From the NCBI RefSeq assembly GCF_002025205.1, contig NZ_CP019947.1:1247501-1311500 (forward strand): a DNA stretch of 64,000 bases. The letters are read 5' to 3'. The translations under genes were made by a program, and so were the position numbers. Shown here piece after piece: positions 1 through 9,321 of this stretch. How positions within the stretch are numbered: the first letter of the stretch is position 1; every line of letters begins with the position of its first letter. The DNA comes from Pseudomonas sp. CC6-YY-74 (lineage in GTDB: Bacteria; Pseudomonadota; Gammaproteobacteria; Pseudomonadales; Pseudomonadaceae). A model generated the notes under the pieces. The model saw only the letters and a list, made by a program, of their open reading frames with translations, was not told where the DNA came from and did no database searches.

Positions 1-240
1 AATTGCGTCTGTTGGTTGCGAATGGTCGCAGTTGATCTGTTGCGTGGAGACAACAAAGCCCTCACCGCTGAGCTGTTTGCTAAGGTGCCGGAGGAACGGT
101 GCATGCTCGCGCTGGTTGTCACAAAGCACTAAGTGGATTTCTGCGTGAATACCCGTGGCGATGTGCTTGGCGCGTCTCAATGGAAGGCTGTCGGGTTGCT
201 CGGGATTGAGCACCACCAGGATGCGGCGAATGCTATGCAT
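1..240 (-). CDS. Universal stress protein (UspA family), N-terminal part, cut by window edge
   Basis: The reverse strand reads from an ATG at 240 without a stop to base 1, giving 80 residues that begin MHSIRRILVVLNPEQPDSLP. This is the first beta strand of a Usp domain (IRRILVVLNPE), and it aligns along its whole length with the start of the next gene upstream (MQAIRNILVVMEPERPEGLA), so the two are tandem paralogues. Usp proteins are cytoplasmic nucleotide-binding or signalling proteins induced by stress, stationary phase or oxygen limitation. The C-terminal part lies outside the window, so length and domain number (one or two Usp units) are unknown. No clear ANR box was seen in the 248 bases separating it from the second usp gene. 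Confidence 0.8.
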   Translation of the reverse strand, partial: MHSIRRILVVLNPEQPDSLPLRRAKHIATGIHAEIHLVLCDNQREHAPFLRHLSKQLSGEGFVVSTQQINCDHSQPTDAI

Positions 241-455
241 GGCTATCTCCCAGACGATTCGATCTACACCACAGTGATTGTGATAGAGGCCGACCTCATG
301 ATGCCGTGCAATGTGGGAGGTACTGCGAGCCTGAGTGCAACCTAAGCAGCATGGTAGATACTCAGCACTTTTTCCTTGCCGTATGTCGGCTGGTTGCAGG
401 GCCGCCGCCAAGCGGTGCTAGTGCCGTTGCACTCGCGCAGGTGGGCGGCAGGCAG

Positions 456-482
456 CAAGCCGCCTGCAGGCGGCTTGGGTGG
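456..482 (-). terminator. Possible hairpin terminator after the second usp gene
   Basis: AAGCCGCC-TGCA-GGCGGCTT type inverted repeat (about 459-478) lies just past the stop codon of the usp gene at 489. There is no T-run on the minus strand, so it may be a stabilising hairpin rather than an intrinsic terminator. Confidence 0.35.
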
Positions 483-488
483 TGGGGG

Positions 489-1352
489 TCAGTGCTGTGC
501 CACCAGTTCTTCCAGGTGGGCGATGATGTCGTCGGGCTTAAGCACTAGGACGTCACAATCCAGCGCGTCAAGGATCACCTCGGCAGTGTTGCCGATCAGC
601 GCCCCGGACAGTCCGGTGCGCGCCACTGTGCCGATCACGGTCACGGCGGCATTCAGTTGATGAGCGATTTGCGGAATCAGCGCATCGGCCGGGCCTTCGG
701 CGATATGCAGGCGCTCCTCGGCAATGTCGTATTCGGCCTGGAAGGCTTTGCACTGCTCGCGATAACGCGCCTCGATGGTCTCTTTCAGCTGGAAGGTCGG
801 GTCTGCGGCCGACAGCATCGGCGCAGGATGGGCGCTGATTACATGCAGGCTGGCCTTGGCCAGCGCGGCAATGTCGTAGCCGTAGTTGATGATGCTGTTG
901 TGCAGGGTACGGTGTTCACCGTCGGCGTTACCGACATCGACCGCTGCGAGTATGGTGCCGCCAGTCCAGGATTTGTCGGTTTTCACCATCAGCACCGGGG
1001 CCGGGCAATAACGCAGCAGTTTCCAGTCGTCTGGAGTGAGCAGGGCTTTTTTCAGCGGGTTGTCGGGAAAGTGCTGCTTGATCACCAGGCCGCAACCTTC
1101 GGCCTGCTGCACGCTGATGATGGTCTGGTGCAGGTTTTCATGCCAAGCCTGCTGGCTGGAGGTGGTGTATCCCTCTTTATCGAGCGTGGCGCACAGGTCA
1201 CTGAGATAAGTCGAGTGGTCATGCTTCTTGCCGCAGACCAGCAAGTGCAGGTGCGATTGCGTCACGCCAGCAATCAATTTGGCCCGCTTGAGTGCCAAGC
1301 CTTCGGGTCGCTCTGGTTCCATGACGACTAAAATGTTGCGAATGGCTTGCAT
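489..1352 (-). CDS. Universal stress protein, tandem Usp domains
   Basis: The product has 287 residues, the length of a two-domain Usp protein. The first unit starts at MQAIRNILVVMEPERPEGLA. The second unit begins around residue 140 (GGTILAAVDV) and ends with the ATP-binding type signature GTVARTGLSGALIGNTAEVIL, in which the G-x2-G-x9-G-(S/T) pattern is recognisable. P. aeruginosa has a usp gene (PA1789) just before the lpxH-cysS region, consistent with this position. A TTGAC-N4-ATCAA box 82-95 bases upstream of the start points to control by ANR, as known for several Pseudomonas usp genes. The role is inferred to be survival under low oxygen or energy stress. The partner gene downstream (1-240) is a paralogue. 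Confidence 0.88.
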   Translation of the reverse strand: MQAIRNILVVMEPERPEGLALKRAKLIAGVTQSHLHLLVCGKKHDHSTYLSDLCATLDKEGYTTSSQQAWHENLHQTIISVQQAEGCGLVIKQHFPDNPLKKALLTPDDWKLLRYCPAPVLMVKTDKSWTGGTILAAVDVGNADGEHRTLHNSIINYGYDIAALAKASLHVISAHPAPMLSAADPTFQLKETIEARYREQCKAFQAEYDIAEERLHIAEGPADALIPQIAHQLNAAVTVIGTVARTGLSGALIGNTAEVILDALDCDVLVLKPDDIIAHLEELVAQH

Positions 1353-1404
1353 GTTCGTCTCCGTCCGAAGTGGGTTGTGACTCGTAACAATTAACTATAG
1401 GCAC

Positions 1405-1447
1405 AGCATAGATGCAGCAACAGTGCTGTGTTGTTGACCGGTATCAA
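1405..1447 (-). promoter_or_regulatory. Candidate ANR-dependent promoter of usp
   Basis: TTGAC-CGGT-ATCAA at 1434-1447 differs from the FNR/ANR consensus TTGAT-N4-ATCAA at one base. On the minus strand a TATGCT -10-like hexamer lies at 1410-1405, which would put the start point near 1399 and the box centre at about -41.5, the class II activator position. The usp start codon is at 1352. Confidence 0.6.
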
Positions 1448-1529
1448 CTGACCGGCTGGTCGCGCGCCGCTTCATTCGTATAATGGCCGGCCCGATTCGC
1501 CGGTTACCACCACCCACTGTCGTGAGCCT

Positions 1530-2132
1530 ATGCAACTGTTACCAGAAATCGAAGCCTTCCTGTTGTGCCCAACCCCCGATGCCTGGATTGCCCAAGCCTT
1601 GCAGAATCAGGACGTGATGCTGATAGATCACGCCAATTGCGAGAAGAAGGCCGCATCTACCGCGCTGACGCTGCTTTTCCGCTATATCGAGAAGGCCGAT
1701 TTGCAGCACAACCTGTCGCGTTTGGCCCGTGAAGAGTTGCGGCATTTCGAGCAGGTCGCAGCATTGATGAAGAAGCGCGGCATTGTCTATCGACCGGTCA
1801 GTGCCGCCCTGTATGCCCAGCGCTTGCACAAGAATATGCGCACCAGCGAACCGCACAAACTGGTGGACACCCTGATCGTCGGGGCTTTTATCGAGGCGCG
1901 ATCCTGTGAGCGGTTCTTTCGCCTGGCACCGCACTTGGACGAGGAGCTGGGGCAGTTCTACCGATCCTTGCTCAAGTCCGAGGCGCGGCATTACCAGGGT
2001 TACCTGAAGATGGCGCGCGATTATGCGGCGGGGCCAATCGATGAGCGGGTGGCTTTCTTCGCCGAGGTCGAGCGCGAGGCGATACTCACGCCGGACACGG
2101 AATTTCGCTTTCACAGTGGCGCGGCCGCCTAA
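1530..2132 (+). CDS. miaE: tRNA-(ms2io6A)-hydroxylase MiaE
   Basis: The 200-residue product is the usual MiaE length. MiaE is a non-haem diiron monooxygenase that hydroxylates the isopentenyl group of ms2i6A37 in tRNAs reading UNN codons. The ferritin-like ligands are visible: the E-E-L-R-H-F-E segment near residues 68-74 and a second helix pair with IEARSCERF and SEARHYQGY. The N-terminus (MQLLPEIEAFLLCPTPDAW) matches the family. The gene is monocistronic, convergent with the MFS gene that ends at 2164, and follows the usp genes divergently. Confidence 0.95.
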   Translation: MQLLPEIEAFLLCPTPDAWIAQALQNQDVMLIDHANCEKKAASTALTLLFRYIEKADLQHNLSRLAREELRHFEQVAALMKKRGIVYRPVSAALYAQRLHKNMRTSEPHKLVDTLIVGAFIEARSCERFFRLAPHLDEELGQFYRSLLKSEARHYQGYLKMARDYAAGPIDERVAFFAEVEREAILTPDTEFRFHSGAAA

Positions 2133-2163
2133 GTCACCCTGAAAGCGCTGCGGTTTCTGCTAC

Positions 2164-3369
2164 TCAGCAGGCATCGGCCGTTGCTGGGTTCGCCGCCAGC
2201 GCCTTGCGATTGCTGCGCAGGATGACGATTGCCAGGGCCACCAGCAGCAAGGAAGCGCCGGTCAGCACGAGGAAAACGCTTTGCAATGAGCCGGTTGTTT
2301 CGCGGATATACCCGGCCAGCAGGTTGCCCAGCGTGCCGCCCAGGCCGAAGGTGACCATGCAGATGCCGCTGATCTGCATGGTAGCGGTCGACGAATAGTG
2401 CTGGTTGACCCAGCCGGCGACGATGCCCCACATCGGGAAGTACATCAGGCCGTAACCGAAGCCGGCAATCAGGGCGTATCTGCCTGGATCATAGACAAAT
2501 GCCAGCAGGCCCAAGGCGAAGCCGCTGAAAATCACCATCAATGCCGTGCCATGCCCTCTACGATCGGCCAGCTTGCCGGTGATGAAACCGGCGACCATGC
2601 CGGTGCCGCCGACCGTCGCCCAGGTGAAGCCGCCGAGTGCGGCGGGCAGCATGAGTTCATCCAGGTAGCTATTGAGCCAGTAGGAGAACGGCATGGTGGT
2701 AAAGCCCACCAGCAGGCAGATCAGGCAAGCAAACAGCGCGGTGCGCTCGCCGATGATGGTGGCGAACAGCCTGGAGGTCGGGATTACCGCCTCGCGCCGG
2801 TCCAGCTGGCTGACGGGCAGGCTCTCGAGGTTGCGCAGCAGATGCCAGGTGAAGCCGACCACCAGGGCGCCGAACAGACCGGCGACCTGCCAGCTCCTTT
2901 GCCAGCCGAGCATCGGCACCACAAGCAGGATCAGCAGGCCGTTGAGGGCATAGCCCCAAGCCGTGCCGCTAGAGGCGCATGACAGATAGGTCGAGCGCAG
3001 TTCGGGGCGGGCGCAGCGGCTGAGGATCTCGACGATACAGCCCCAGCTGATCGCCGCGCTGGCGGCCAGGCAGGTCAGGACCAGGGTGATCAGCGTGGGA
3101 TCGTGCAATTGCGCCATGGTCAGCAGCAGGCTGCTGCTGGTGATGCCGGTCAGCAAGGCCAGTCGCCCCGTGCCGAGGCGGTGGCCGAGCACGCCGAGGA
3201 GCATGGCCCCGGCCAGGTAGGCCAGCTGGGTCAGGGCGCCGATGGTTGCCAATTGCCAGTTGCTGATGTCGATGGACTCGCGCATGTAGGGCATCAGAGC
3301 GGCGAACAGGAACATGCCAAAACCGTGGCTGACGATCTGGTTCATGCCAAACGTGATGGGCATTCGCAT
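2164..3369 (-). CDS. MFS transporter, substrate unknown
   Basis: This is a 401-residue protein dominated by about twelve hydrophobic helices, the usual size of a major facilitator. The stretch FGMNQIVSHGFGMFLFAALM near the N-terminus and the loop GKLADRRGHG (the GxLaDrxGxk motif A equivalent) in the second half support the family. The start at 3369 is preceded on the minus strand by GGAG at suitable spacing. It is divergent from the LysR regulator at 3500, with 130 bases between them, so the two probably form a regulator-transporter pair. The substrate cannot be read from the sequence. Confidence 0.85.
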   Translation of the reverse strand: MRMPITFGMNQIVSHGFGMFLFAALMPYMRESIDISNWQLATIGALTQLAYLAGAMLLGVLGHRLGTGRLALLTGITSSSLLLTMAQLHDPTLITLVLTCLAASAAISWGCIVEILSRCARPELRSTYLSCASSGTAWGYALNGLLILLVVPMLGWQRSWQVAGLFGALVVGFTWHLLRNLESLPVSQLDRREAVIPTSRLFATIIGERTALFACLICLLVGFTTMPFSYWLNSYLDELMLPAALGGFTWATVGGTGMVAGFITGKLADRRGHGTALMVIFSGFALGLLAFVYDPGRYALIAGFGYGLMYFPMWGIVAGWVNQHYSSTATMQISGICMVTFGLGGTLGNLLAGYIRETTGSLQSVFLVLTGASLLLVALAIVILRSNRKALAANPATADAC

Positions 3370-3464
3370 CGTTCGTGCTCCGTGACAGTGCTCGGGAATC
3401 CATATGGGGCAAGCTGGATGCTGGCTAACATATAGGCTTGCCAGCGTTCAGAAAAACGATAAAT

Positions 3465-3483
3465 ATTGATCATCACTTTCAAT
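3465..3483. promoter_or_regulatory. Possible LysR-type operator between MFS and LysR genes
   Basis: ATTGA-N9-TCAAT is an interrupted dyad in the divergent intergenic region, 17 bases before the LysR ATG. LysR proteins usually bind such T-N11-A type dyads and often autoregulate. No experiment supports it. Confidence 0.3.
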
Positions 3484-3499
3484 AAGGTTGAATTCTGCC

Positions 3500-4378
3500 A
3501 TGCGCGATCTACCGATCGTTTTGTTGCGCACCTTCGTCGTGGTCGCCGAGACGTTGAACCTGACCACTGCGGCCACGCGTCTGCATCGTGCGCCTTCGAC
3601 CATCAGCATGCAGCTCACGCGGCTGGAAGGACTGGTCACGGCCGAACTGCTACAGCGTGGCCAGTACGGGGTCAGGCTGACGCCGGCCGGGGAGCAGCTG
3701 AAATCCTGTGCCCAGCAGCTGCTCAACTTGCATGACCGTATCCTCGGTAGTTTCCAGCACGCCGATGTGGGCGGGCGGGTACGGTTTGGCACTCATGACC
3801 AATACGCGACACGCAGTCTTCCCTCTCTGTTGGAGGCCTTCGTGCTCAGCTACCCAGAGGCCAGCCTGGAGGTGGTCTGCGATCATCGGCCCTATCATCT
3901 GGCGTCGCTGGTGGCCGAGGGCAAGTTGGACCTGGCCCTGGTTGAGATGCCGGCCTTGTCGGATGGCGGGCAGCGCTTGTTTCGCGACGAACTGGTCTGG
4001 GTGCGCAACGAGGCGCATTCGACCCACCAGCGCGAGCCGCTGCCGCTGGCGGTATTCGTCGAGGGCTGCTTCCACCGTGATTCGGCGCACAAAGCTCTGG
4101 CCGACGCGCAGATCCCGTACCGGATCGCTTTCACCAGTCAGAGCCGGGCTGGCGTCCTGGCGGCCGTACGTGCGGGGATCGGTGTGGGCATCATTCCCCG
4201 TTCGACCCTGGAGCCGGGTCTACACGTTATCGAAGAAGGGCTGCCGTCCCTGCCGGGTACGGATATCACCCTGTTCGTCGCTGATCAGGTCAACGAGGCG
4301 ACTCAACGCCTGGCGCAAACCATCGAGGCAAGCCCGCAATACCGACGCTATGAGCAGCTGTCGCCGTTGCAGCGCTAA
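3500..4378 (+). CDS. LysR-family transcriptional regulator
   Basis: The protein has 292 residues from the ATG at 3500 (MRDLPIVLLRTFVVVAETLN); a TTG at 3488 would add four residues but has no better ribosome site. The winged helix-turn-helix occupies residues 1-60 (FVVVAETLNLTTAATRLHRA then PSTISMQLTRLE). A periplasmic-binding-like effector domain follows from about residue 90 (RVRFGTHDQYATRSLPSLLE). It is divergent from the MFS gene at 2164-3369, which is its likely target. The inducer is unknown. It is convergent with lpxH, ending 17 bases from the lpxH stop. Confidence 0.88.
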   Translation: MRDLPIVLLRTFVVVAETLNLTTAATRLHRAPSTISMQLTRLEGLVTAELLQRGQYGVRLTPAGEQLKSCAQQLLNLHDRILGSFQHADVGGRVRFGTHDQYATRSLPSLLEAFVLSYPEASLEVVCDHRPYHLASLVAEGKLDLALVEMPALSDGGQRLFRDELVWVRNEAHSTHQREPLPLAVFVEGCFHRDSAHKALADAQIPYRIAFTSQSRAGVLAAVRAGIGVGIIPRSTLEPGLHVIEEGLPSLPGTDITLFVADQVNEATQRLAQTIEASPQYRRYEQLSPLQR

Positions 4379-4395
4379 GCCAGCAGCGGCGGTGA

Positions 4396-5118
4396 TCAGC
4401 TGAGCGAGAAGGGTGCCAGTTGCCAGTCTTGGCCATCGATCTGCAAGGCCCAGCCTTGACTGTCCCAGTCGCCCAGGACAATCCGCCTGGCGGGCTGACC
4501 TGCCACTTGCAGTGGGTGTATCGCAGGGCGGTGAGTGTGGCCGTGAATCAGCGTGCGCACGCCATGGGCAGCCATGACCCGCGGCACTTCTGCCAGGGTG
4601 ACATCGACGATGTCGCTGGCTTTCATGCGGTTTTGCGCGCGGCTTTCATTGCGCAGTTTGCGCGCCAGCTTGCGTCGGGTGGCCAGCGGCAGGTTGCGCA
4701 GGATCAACAGCGACAGCGGGTTGCGTAGCCAGCGGCGCAGGCGCATATAGGCCGCGTCCTGGGTGCAGAGGCTGTCGCCGTGCATCAACAGGACTTTCTC
4801 CCCGCCCAGTTCGACCAGGCTGGGATCGCTGAGCAGGGTGCAGCCGGCTTCGCGGCAGAACACCTTGCCGAGCATGAAGTCGCGATTGCCATGCATCAGG
4901 TAGATGCGCGTGCCGCTGTCGCTCAGTTGGCGCAGGGCCTGGGCAATCGAACGTTGAAAGGGGCTCATGGCGTCATCGCCAATCCAGACTTCGAAGAAGT
5001 CGCCGAGGATATACAGCGCTTCTGCCTGAGGCGCACGAGTCTCGAGAAAATGCAGAAACGCCCGGCTGATATCCGGGCGCTCCTGTTCAAGGTGCAGATC
5101 GGAGATCAGTAGAATCAC
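4396..5118 (-). CDS. lpxH: UDP-2,3-diacylglucosamine diphosphatase LpxH
   Basis: LpxH hydrolyses UDP-2,3-diacylglucosamine to lipid X and UMP, the fourth step of lipid A synthesis, at the inner face of the cytoplasmic membrane. The 240-residue length is standard. The calcineurin-type metallophosphatase motifs are in order: D-L-H near residue 8 ([11 protein letters not shown]), [11 protein letters not shown] near 40-50, GNRD ([11 protein letters not shown]), MHGD (LLMHGDSLC) and GHTHRP near 195. It overlaps the ppiB stop by four bases (ATGA), so the two are translationally coupled. Confidence 0.96.
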   Translation of the reverse strand: MILLISDLHLEQERPDISRAFLHFLETRAPQAEALYILGDFFEVWIGDDAMSPFQRSIAQALRQLSDSGTRIYLMHGNRDFMLGKVFCREAGCTLLSDPSLVELGGEKVLLMHGDSLCTQDAAYMRLRRWLRNPLSLLILRNLPLATRRKLARKLRNESRAQNRMKASDIVDVTLAEVPRVMAAHGVRTLIHGHTHRPAIHPLQVAGQPARRIVLGDWDSQGWALQIDGQDWQLAPFSLS

Positions 5119-5609
5119 TCAACGATCTCGGCACGCTCGATGATCACGTCGTCGACCGGCACGTCCTGATGACCGGACTTCATGGTAGTGGCAACACCCT
5201 TGATTTTTTCGACCACGTCCATGCCTTCGACCACTTCAGCGAATACCGCATAGCCCCAGCCTTGTACGGTTGGTGCGCTGTGGTTGAGGAAGCTGTTGTC
5301 GCCGACGTTGATGAAGAACTGCGCGGAGGCCGAATGCGGCTCCATGGTGCGGGCCATGGCCACGGTACCGATCTTGTTGAGCAAGCCATTGTTGGCTTCG
5401 TTCTTGATGGTCGCGCGGGTGGTTTTCTGCTTCATGCCCGGCTCGAAACCGCCACCTTGCACCATAAAGTTGCTGATCACGCGGTGGAAGATGGTGCCGT
5501 CGTAATGACCTTCCTTCGCGTATTGCTTGAAGTTGGCCACGGTTTCCGGCGCTTTATCTTCGAACAGCTTGAGGGTGATGACGCCGTGGTTGGTGTGCAG
5601 CTTGATCAT
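5115..5609 (-). CDS. ppiB: Cytoplasmic cyclophilin-type peptidyl-prolyl isomerase PpiB
   Basis: The 164-residue single-domain cyclophilin has no signal peptide, hence is cytoplasmic. The start is the ATG at 5609 ([20 protein letters not shown]); the open frame continues upstream to 6122 but that part has no family similarity and runs antisense to glnS. Active-site segments [14 protein letters not shown], the Q in QFFINVGDN and the F/H residues of the binding groove are visible. PpiB catalyses cis-trans isomerisation of Xaa-Pro bonds. It sits first in a two-gene unit with lpxH and is divergent from glnS. Confidence 0.96.
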   Translation of the reverse strand: MIKLHTNHGVITLKLFEDKAPETVANFKQYAKEGHYDGTIFHRVISNFMVQGGGFEPGMKQKTTRATIKNEANNGLLNKIGTVAMARTMEPHSASAQFFINVGDNSFLNHSAPTVQGWGYAVFAEVVEGMDVVEKIKGVATTMKSGHQDVPVDDVIIERAEIVE

Positions 5610-5795
5610 AGGTAATCGCTCTGTCGAGAAATCCACAAGCTTGCTCAATATCCGTTGCTGACGCCGCGTTAGCGCTGTGCGGTGGATAGAGAACGGGCTC
5701 GTGGGCCTGTCAGGGGGTTGACAGCTTCGGCTATGATAAGCGCTTTGTTTTAGTCGGCCTACCCTGTGCCGCGAACCTGCATGATCAAGGACCCC

Positions 5796-7460
5796 ATGAG
5801 CAAGCCAGAGATTGTCGCCGCTTCGAACTTTCTTCGTCCCATCGTCCAGGCCGATCTGGATGCCGGCAAGCATACGAAGATCATCACTCGTTTTCCGCCG
5901 GAGCCCAACGGCTACCTGCATATCGGCCATGCCAAGTCGATCTGCCTGAACTTCGGCCTGGCCAAGGAGTTTGGCGGCGAGTGCAACCTGCGCTTCGACG
6001 ACACCAACCCGGCCAAGGAAGACCAGGAATACATTGACGCGATCAAGAGCGACCTGCAGTGGCTGGGCTTCCAGTGGGCCGGCGAGGAGCGTTACGCCTC
6101 CAACTACTTCGACCAGTTGCATGACTGGGCCGTCGAGCTGATCAAGGCCGGCAAGGCCTACGTCTGTGACCTGTCGCCGGATGAGGCGCGCCAGTACCGC
6201 GGCAATCTGACTGAACCGGGCAAAAACAGCCCGTTCCGCGAGCGCTCGGTGGAGGAAAACCTCGATTTGTTCGCCCGCATGAAGGCCGGTGAGTTCCCTG
6301 ATGGCGCTCGTGCCTTGCGCGCGAAGATCGATATGGCCTCGCCGAACATGAACCTACGCGACCCGATCCTCTACCGCATTCGCCATGCTCATCACCATCA
6401 GACCGGCGACAAGTGGTGCATCTACCCGAACTATGACTTTACCCATGGCCAGTCGGACGCCATCGAAGGTATTACCCACTCGATCTGCACCCTGGAATTC
6501 GAGGATCACCGTCCGCTCTACGACTGGTTCCTCGACAACCTGCCGGTGCCGGCCAAGCCGCGCCAGTACGAATTCGCCCGTCTCAACTTGAACTACACCA
6601 TCACCAGCAAACGCCGGCTCAAGCAGTTGGTCGATGAAGGTCATGTGCATGGCTGGGACGATCCGCGCATGTCGACCCTCAGTGGCTACCGCCGTCGCGG
6701 CTACACCCCGGGTTCGATCCGGACCTTCTGCGACATGCTCGGCGTCAACCGCGCCGGCGGTCTGGTAGATATTGGCATGCTCGAATTTGCCATTCGCGAA
6801 GACCTCGATGCCTCCGCTGCGCGGGCCATGTGCGTATTGCGGCCCTTGAAGGTAGTGATCACCAATTACCCCGAAGGTCAGGTGGAAAACCTCGAGCTGG
6901 CGCGCCATCCCAAGCAGGACATGGGCGTACGTCAGCTGCCGTTTGCCCGCGAGATCTATATCGACGCCGGCGACTTCGAAGAAGTCCCGCCCGCCGGTTT
7001 CAAGCGCCTGATCCCCGGTGGCGAAGCCCGGCTGCGTGGCAGCTACGTGATCCGCGCCGATGAGGCGATCAAGGATGCCGAGGGCAATATCGTCGAGCTG
7101 CGCTGCACCTATGACGAAAATACCCTGGGCAAGAACCCCGAGGGGCGCAAGGTCAAAGGCGTGATCCATTGGGTACCGGCCGCTGCCAGCATCGAGTGCG
7201 AAGTGCGCTTGTACGATCGCCTGTTCCGCTCGCCGACCCCAGAAAAGGCAGAAGAGGGCAGCAGCTTCCTCGACAACATCAATCCCGAGTCGCTGCTGGT
7301 GCTCAAAGGATGTCGCGCCGAACCGTCGCTGGCCCAGGCCCAGCCTGAGCAGCGCTTCCAGTTCGAGCGTGAGGGCTACTTCTGCGCCGACATCAAGGAC
7401 AGCAAGCCCGGTGCCCCGGTGTTCAACCGTACCGTGACTCTGCGCGATTCCTGGGCTTAA
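5796..7460 (+). CDS. glnS: Glutamine--tRNA ligase
   Basis: This cytoplasmic class I synthetase charges tRNA(Gln). The ATG at 5796 ([20 protein letters not shown]) is preceded by an AAGGA-like site at 5786-5790 and gives 554 residues, the same length as the E. coli enzyme; an upstream in-frame start at 5766 lacks support. The HIGH signature is in [12 protein letters not shown] near residue 45, and the KMSKS equivalent is ITSKRRL near residue 268. The C-terminal beta-barrel anticodon-binding domains are present. It is followed after 63 bases by cysS in the same direction. Confidence 0.97.
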   Translation: MSKPEIVAASNFLRPIVQADLDAGKHTKIITRFPPEPNGYLHIGHAKSICLNFGLAKEFGGECNLRFDDTNPAKEDQEYIDAIKSDLQWLGFQWAGEERYASNYFDQLHDWAVELIKAGKAYVCDLSPDEARQYRGNLTEPGKNSPFRERSVEENLDLFARMKAGEFPDGARALRAKIDMASPNMNLRDPILYRIRHAHHHQTGDKWCIYPNYDFTHGQSDAIEGITHSICTLEFEDHRPLYDWFLDNLPVPAKPRQYEFARLNLNYTITSKRRLKQLVDEGHVHGWDDPRMSTLSGYRRRGYTPGSIRTFCDMLGVNRAGGLVDIGMLEFAIREDLDASAARAMCVLRPLKVVITNYPEGQVENLELARHPKQDMGVRQLPFAREIYIDAGDFEEVPPAGFKRLIPGGEARLRGSYVIRADEAIKDAEGNIVELRCTYDENTLGKNPEGRKVKGVIHWVPAAASIECEVRLYDRLFRSPTPEKAEEGSSFLDNINPESLLVLKGCRAEPSLAQAQPEQRFQFEREGYFCADIKDSKPGAPVFNRTVTLRDSWA

Positions 7461-7523
7461 GGCTCAGGTGCTTTGATTTGAACCGGGCCAGTGCGCTGGC
7501 CCGTGGTTTTCCAAGGAATCCCG

Positions 7524-8906
7524 ATGCTCTCGATCTACAACACGCTGACCAAAAACAAAGACGTTTTCAAACCGCTGGTGGACAACCAGGTGCGCCTGTA
7601 CGTGTGCGGCATGACGGTTTACGACTTCTGTCATATCGGTCATGCGCGGGTGATGGTGGCGTTCGACCTGGTCACCCGCTGGCTGCGCCATCGCGGTTAT
7701 GAGGTGAGTTACGTGCGCAATATCACCGACATCGACGACAAGATCATCAGGCGCGCCCATGAGAACGGCGAGCCGTTCGAAGCCCTGGTCGAGCGGATGA
7801 TCGCCGCCATGCATGAAGACGAAGCGCGGCTCAACGTGCTGCGTCCGGATCAGGAACCGCGCGCCACCGAGCATATCGCCGGCATGCACCAGATGATCCA
7901 GACCCTGGTCGACAAGGGCTTCGCCTATGCCCCAGGCAATGGCGACGTGTATTACCGGGTCGGCAAGTTCGTCGGTTACGGCAAGCTGTCACGCAAGAAG
8001 ATCGAAGACCTGAAAGTCGGTGCGCGCATCGAGGTCGACGAAGCCAAGCAGGATCCGCTGGACTTCGTCCTGTGGAAGGGCGTCAAGCCCGGCGAACCGA
8101 GCTGGCCGTCGCCCTGGGGCGCGGGCCGTCCGGGCTGGCACATCGAGTGTTCGGTAATGTCCACCTGCTGCCTGGGCGAGACTTTCGACATTCACGGCGG
8201 CGGCCCGGACCTGGTGTTTCCGCACCACGAAAACGAGATCGCGCAGAGTGAGGCGGCCACCGGCAAGCTTTACGCCAACGCCTGGATGCACGCCGGCGCG
8301 GTGCGCGTGGATGGCGAGAAGATGTCCAAGTCGTTGGGCAACTTCTTCACCATCCGCGAGGTGCTGGAAAAGTACCACCCGGAAGTGGTCCGTTACCTGC
8401 TGGTGTCCAGTCACTACCGCAGTCCGATCAACTACTCGGAAGACAGCCTCAAGGAAGCCAAGGGCGCTCTGGAGCGTTTCTACCACGCACTACGCGGCTT
8501 GCCAGAGGTGCCGGCAGCCGGCGGTGAAGCCTTCGTCGAGCGTTTCGGCGCGGCCATGGACGATGACTTCAACTCGCCGGAAGCCTGCGCCGTGTTGTTC
8601 GAACTGGCGCGTGAGATCAATCGCTTGGGCGAAAGCGATCAACCGGCGGCGGCCGGTCTGGCTGCGCGGTTGAAGGAACTGGCCAGCGTGCTCGGTGTGC
8701 TGCAACTGCAACCGGACGCTTTTCTCCAGGCCGGCGCCGCAGGCAAGGTCGATGCCGCAGAGGTCGAGACGCTGATCGCCGCGCGCCTGCAAGCCCGCGC
8801 CGAGAAGAACTGGGGTGAATCCGACCGCATCCGCGACCAGCTCACCACCATGGGCGTGGTGCTGGAAGACGGCAAGGGCGGGACCACCTGGCGCTTGGCA
8901 GAATAA
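7524..8906 (+). CDS. cysS: Cysteine--tRNA ligase
   Basis: The product has 460 residues from the ATG at 7524 ([20 protein letters not shown]), preceded by AAGGAA at 7513-7518; an earlier start at 7491 is not needed. The zinc-binding cysteine lies in the [17 protein letters not shown] segment, which also holds the HIGH motif, with further ligands in GWHIECS and HHENE. The KMSKS loop is in [11 protein letters not shown]. Cytoplasmic, essential. An intrinsic terminator follows directly. Confidence 0.97.
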   Translation: MLSIYNTLTKNKDVFKPLVDNQVRLYVCGMTVYDFCHIGHARVMVAFDLVTRWLRHRGYEVSYVRNITDIDDKIIRRAHENGEPFEALVERMIAAMHEDEARLNVLRPDQEPRATEHIAGMHQMIQTLVDKGFAYAPGNGDVYYRVGKFVGYGKLSRKKIEDLKVGARIEVDEAKQDPLDFVLWKGVKPGEPSWPSPWGAGRPGWHIECSVMSTCCLGETFDIHGGGPDLVFPHHENEIAQSEAATGKLYANAWMHAGAVRVDGEKMSKSLGNFFTIREVLEKYHPEVVRYLLVSSHYRSPINYSEDSLKEAKGALERFYHALRGLPEVPAAGGEAFVERFGAAMDDDFNSPEACAVLFELAREINRLGESDQPAAAGLAARLKELASVLGVLQLQPDAFLQAGAAGKVDAAEVETLIAARLQARAEKNWGESDRIRDQLTTMGVVLEDGKGGTTWRLAE

Positions 8907-8924
8907 TCGTTTGCCAGATTAGAC

Positions 8925-8955
8925 AGGCCGCTTTCGAGCGGCCTTTTTCTTTTTC
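8925..8955 (+). terminator. Intrinsic terminator of cysS
   Basis: AGGCCGC (8925-8931), loop TTTCGA, GCGGCCT (8938-8944), followed by a T-rich run to 8954. It lies 18 bases after the cysS stop. Confidence 0.85.
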
Positions 8956-9321
8956 GCGGTATGGAGTGGGCCGCGCAGGTTGAGCGAAGCGATAGTCATC
9001 CTTGTTCCGGAACATCACCGCGGGTTTTCCCGGCAAGGGCGATGAGCAGTCTTTTTGTCGCCCGGGTTCTACGCAAGCGCGATAGACACCCCATACCTTG
9101 GCGAGGGTGTGGGGTTTCTTGCTGATCGGGGATGAGTCTGGCGTGCAGCTACCCCGCAACGCCCTGAATATTTGCGGCTGCTCAAGAGCAGTGCGCTGGC
9201 GCTGGCTGGACGCAGGCTTTTGCAGGATCCAGCTGCTGGCGCTGCTGCATGCGAAGGAGGGCGCGGGCACACCCTGCAAAGGTCATCACAATGGCTTGTA
9301 GCAGGTCACTGGGAGTCAGTC
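8956..9321. other. Stretch without a recognisable gene
   Basis: About 365 bases between the cysS terminator and the end of the deacetylase gene. Short open frames exist but none has a ribosome site or family resemblance. A hairpin with CCCCATACC (about 9093-9101) pairing to GGGTGTGGGG, followed by TTTCTT, could be a weak terminator on the plus strand. The stretch begins a block that is absent between cysS and folD in P. aeruginosa, so it may be a remnant of insertion. Confidence 0.5.

Noticed and set aside
5718..5737. TTGACA and TATGAT upstream of glnS
   Set aside because: The spacer is only eight bases, far too short for a sigma70 promoter.
5610..6122. N-terminal extension of PpiB
   Set aside because: The extra codons overlap glnS on the other strand and have no cyclophilin similarity; the ATG at 5609 matches the family start.
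8956..9321. Small open frames between cysS and the deacetylase gene
   Set aside because: None has a plausible ribosome site, codon bias or recognisable domain.
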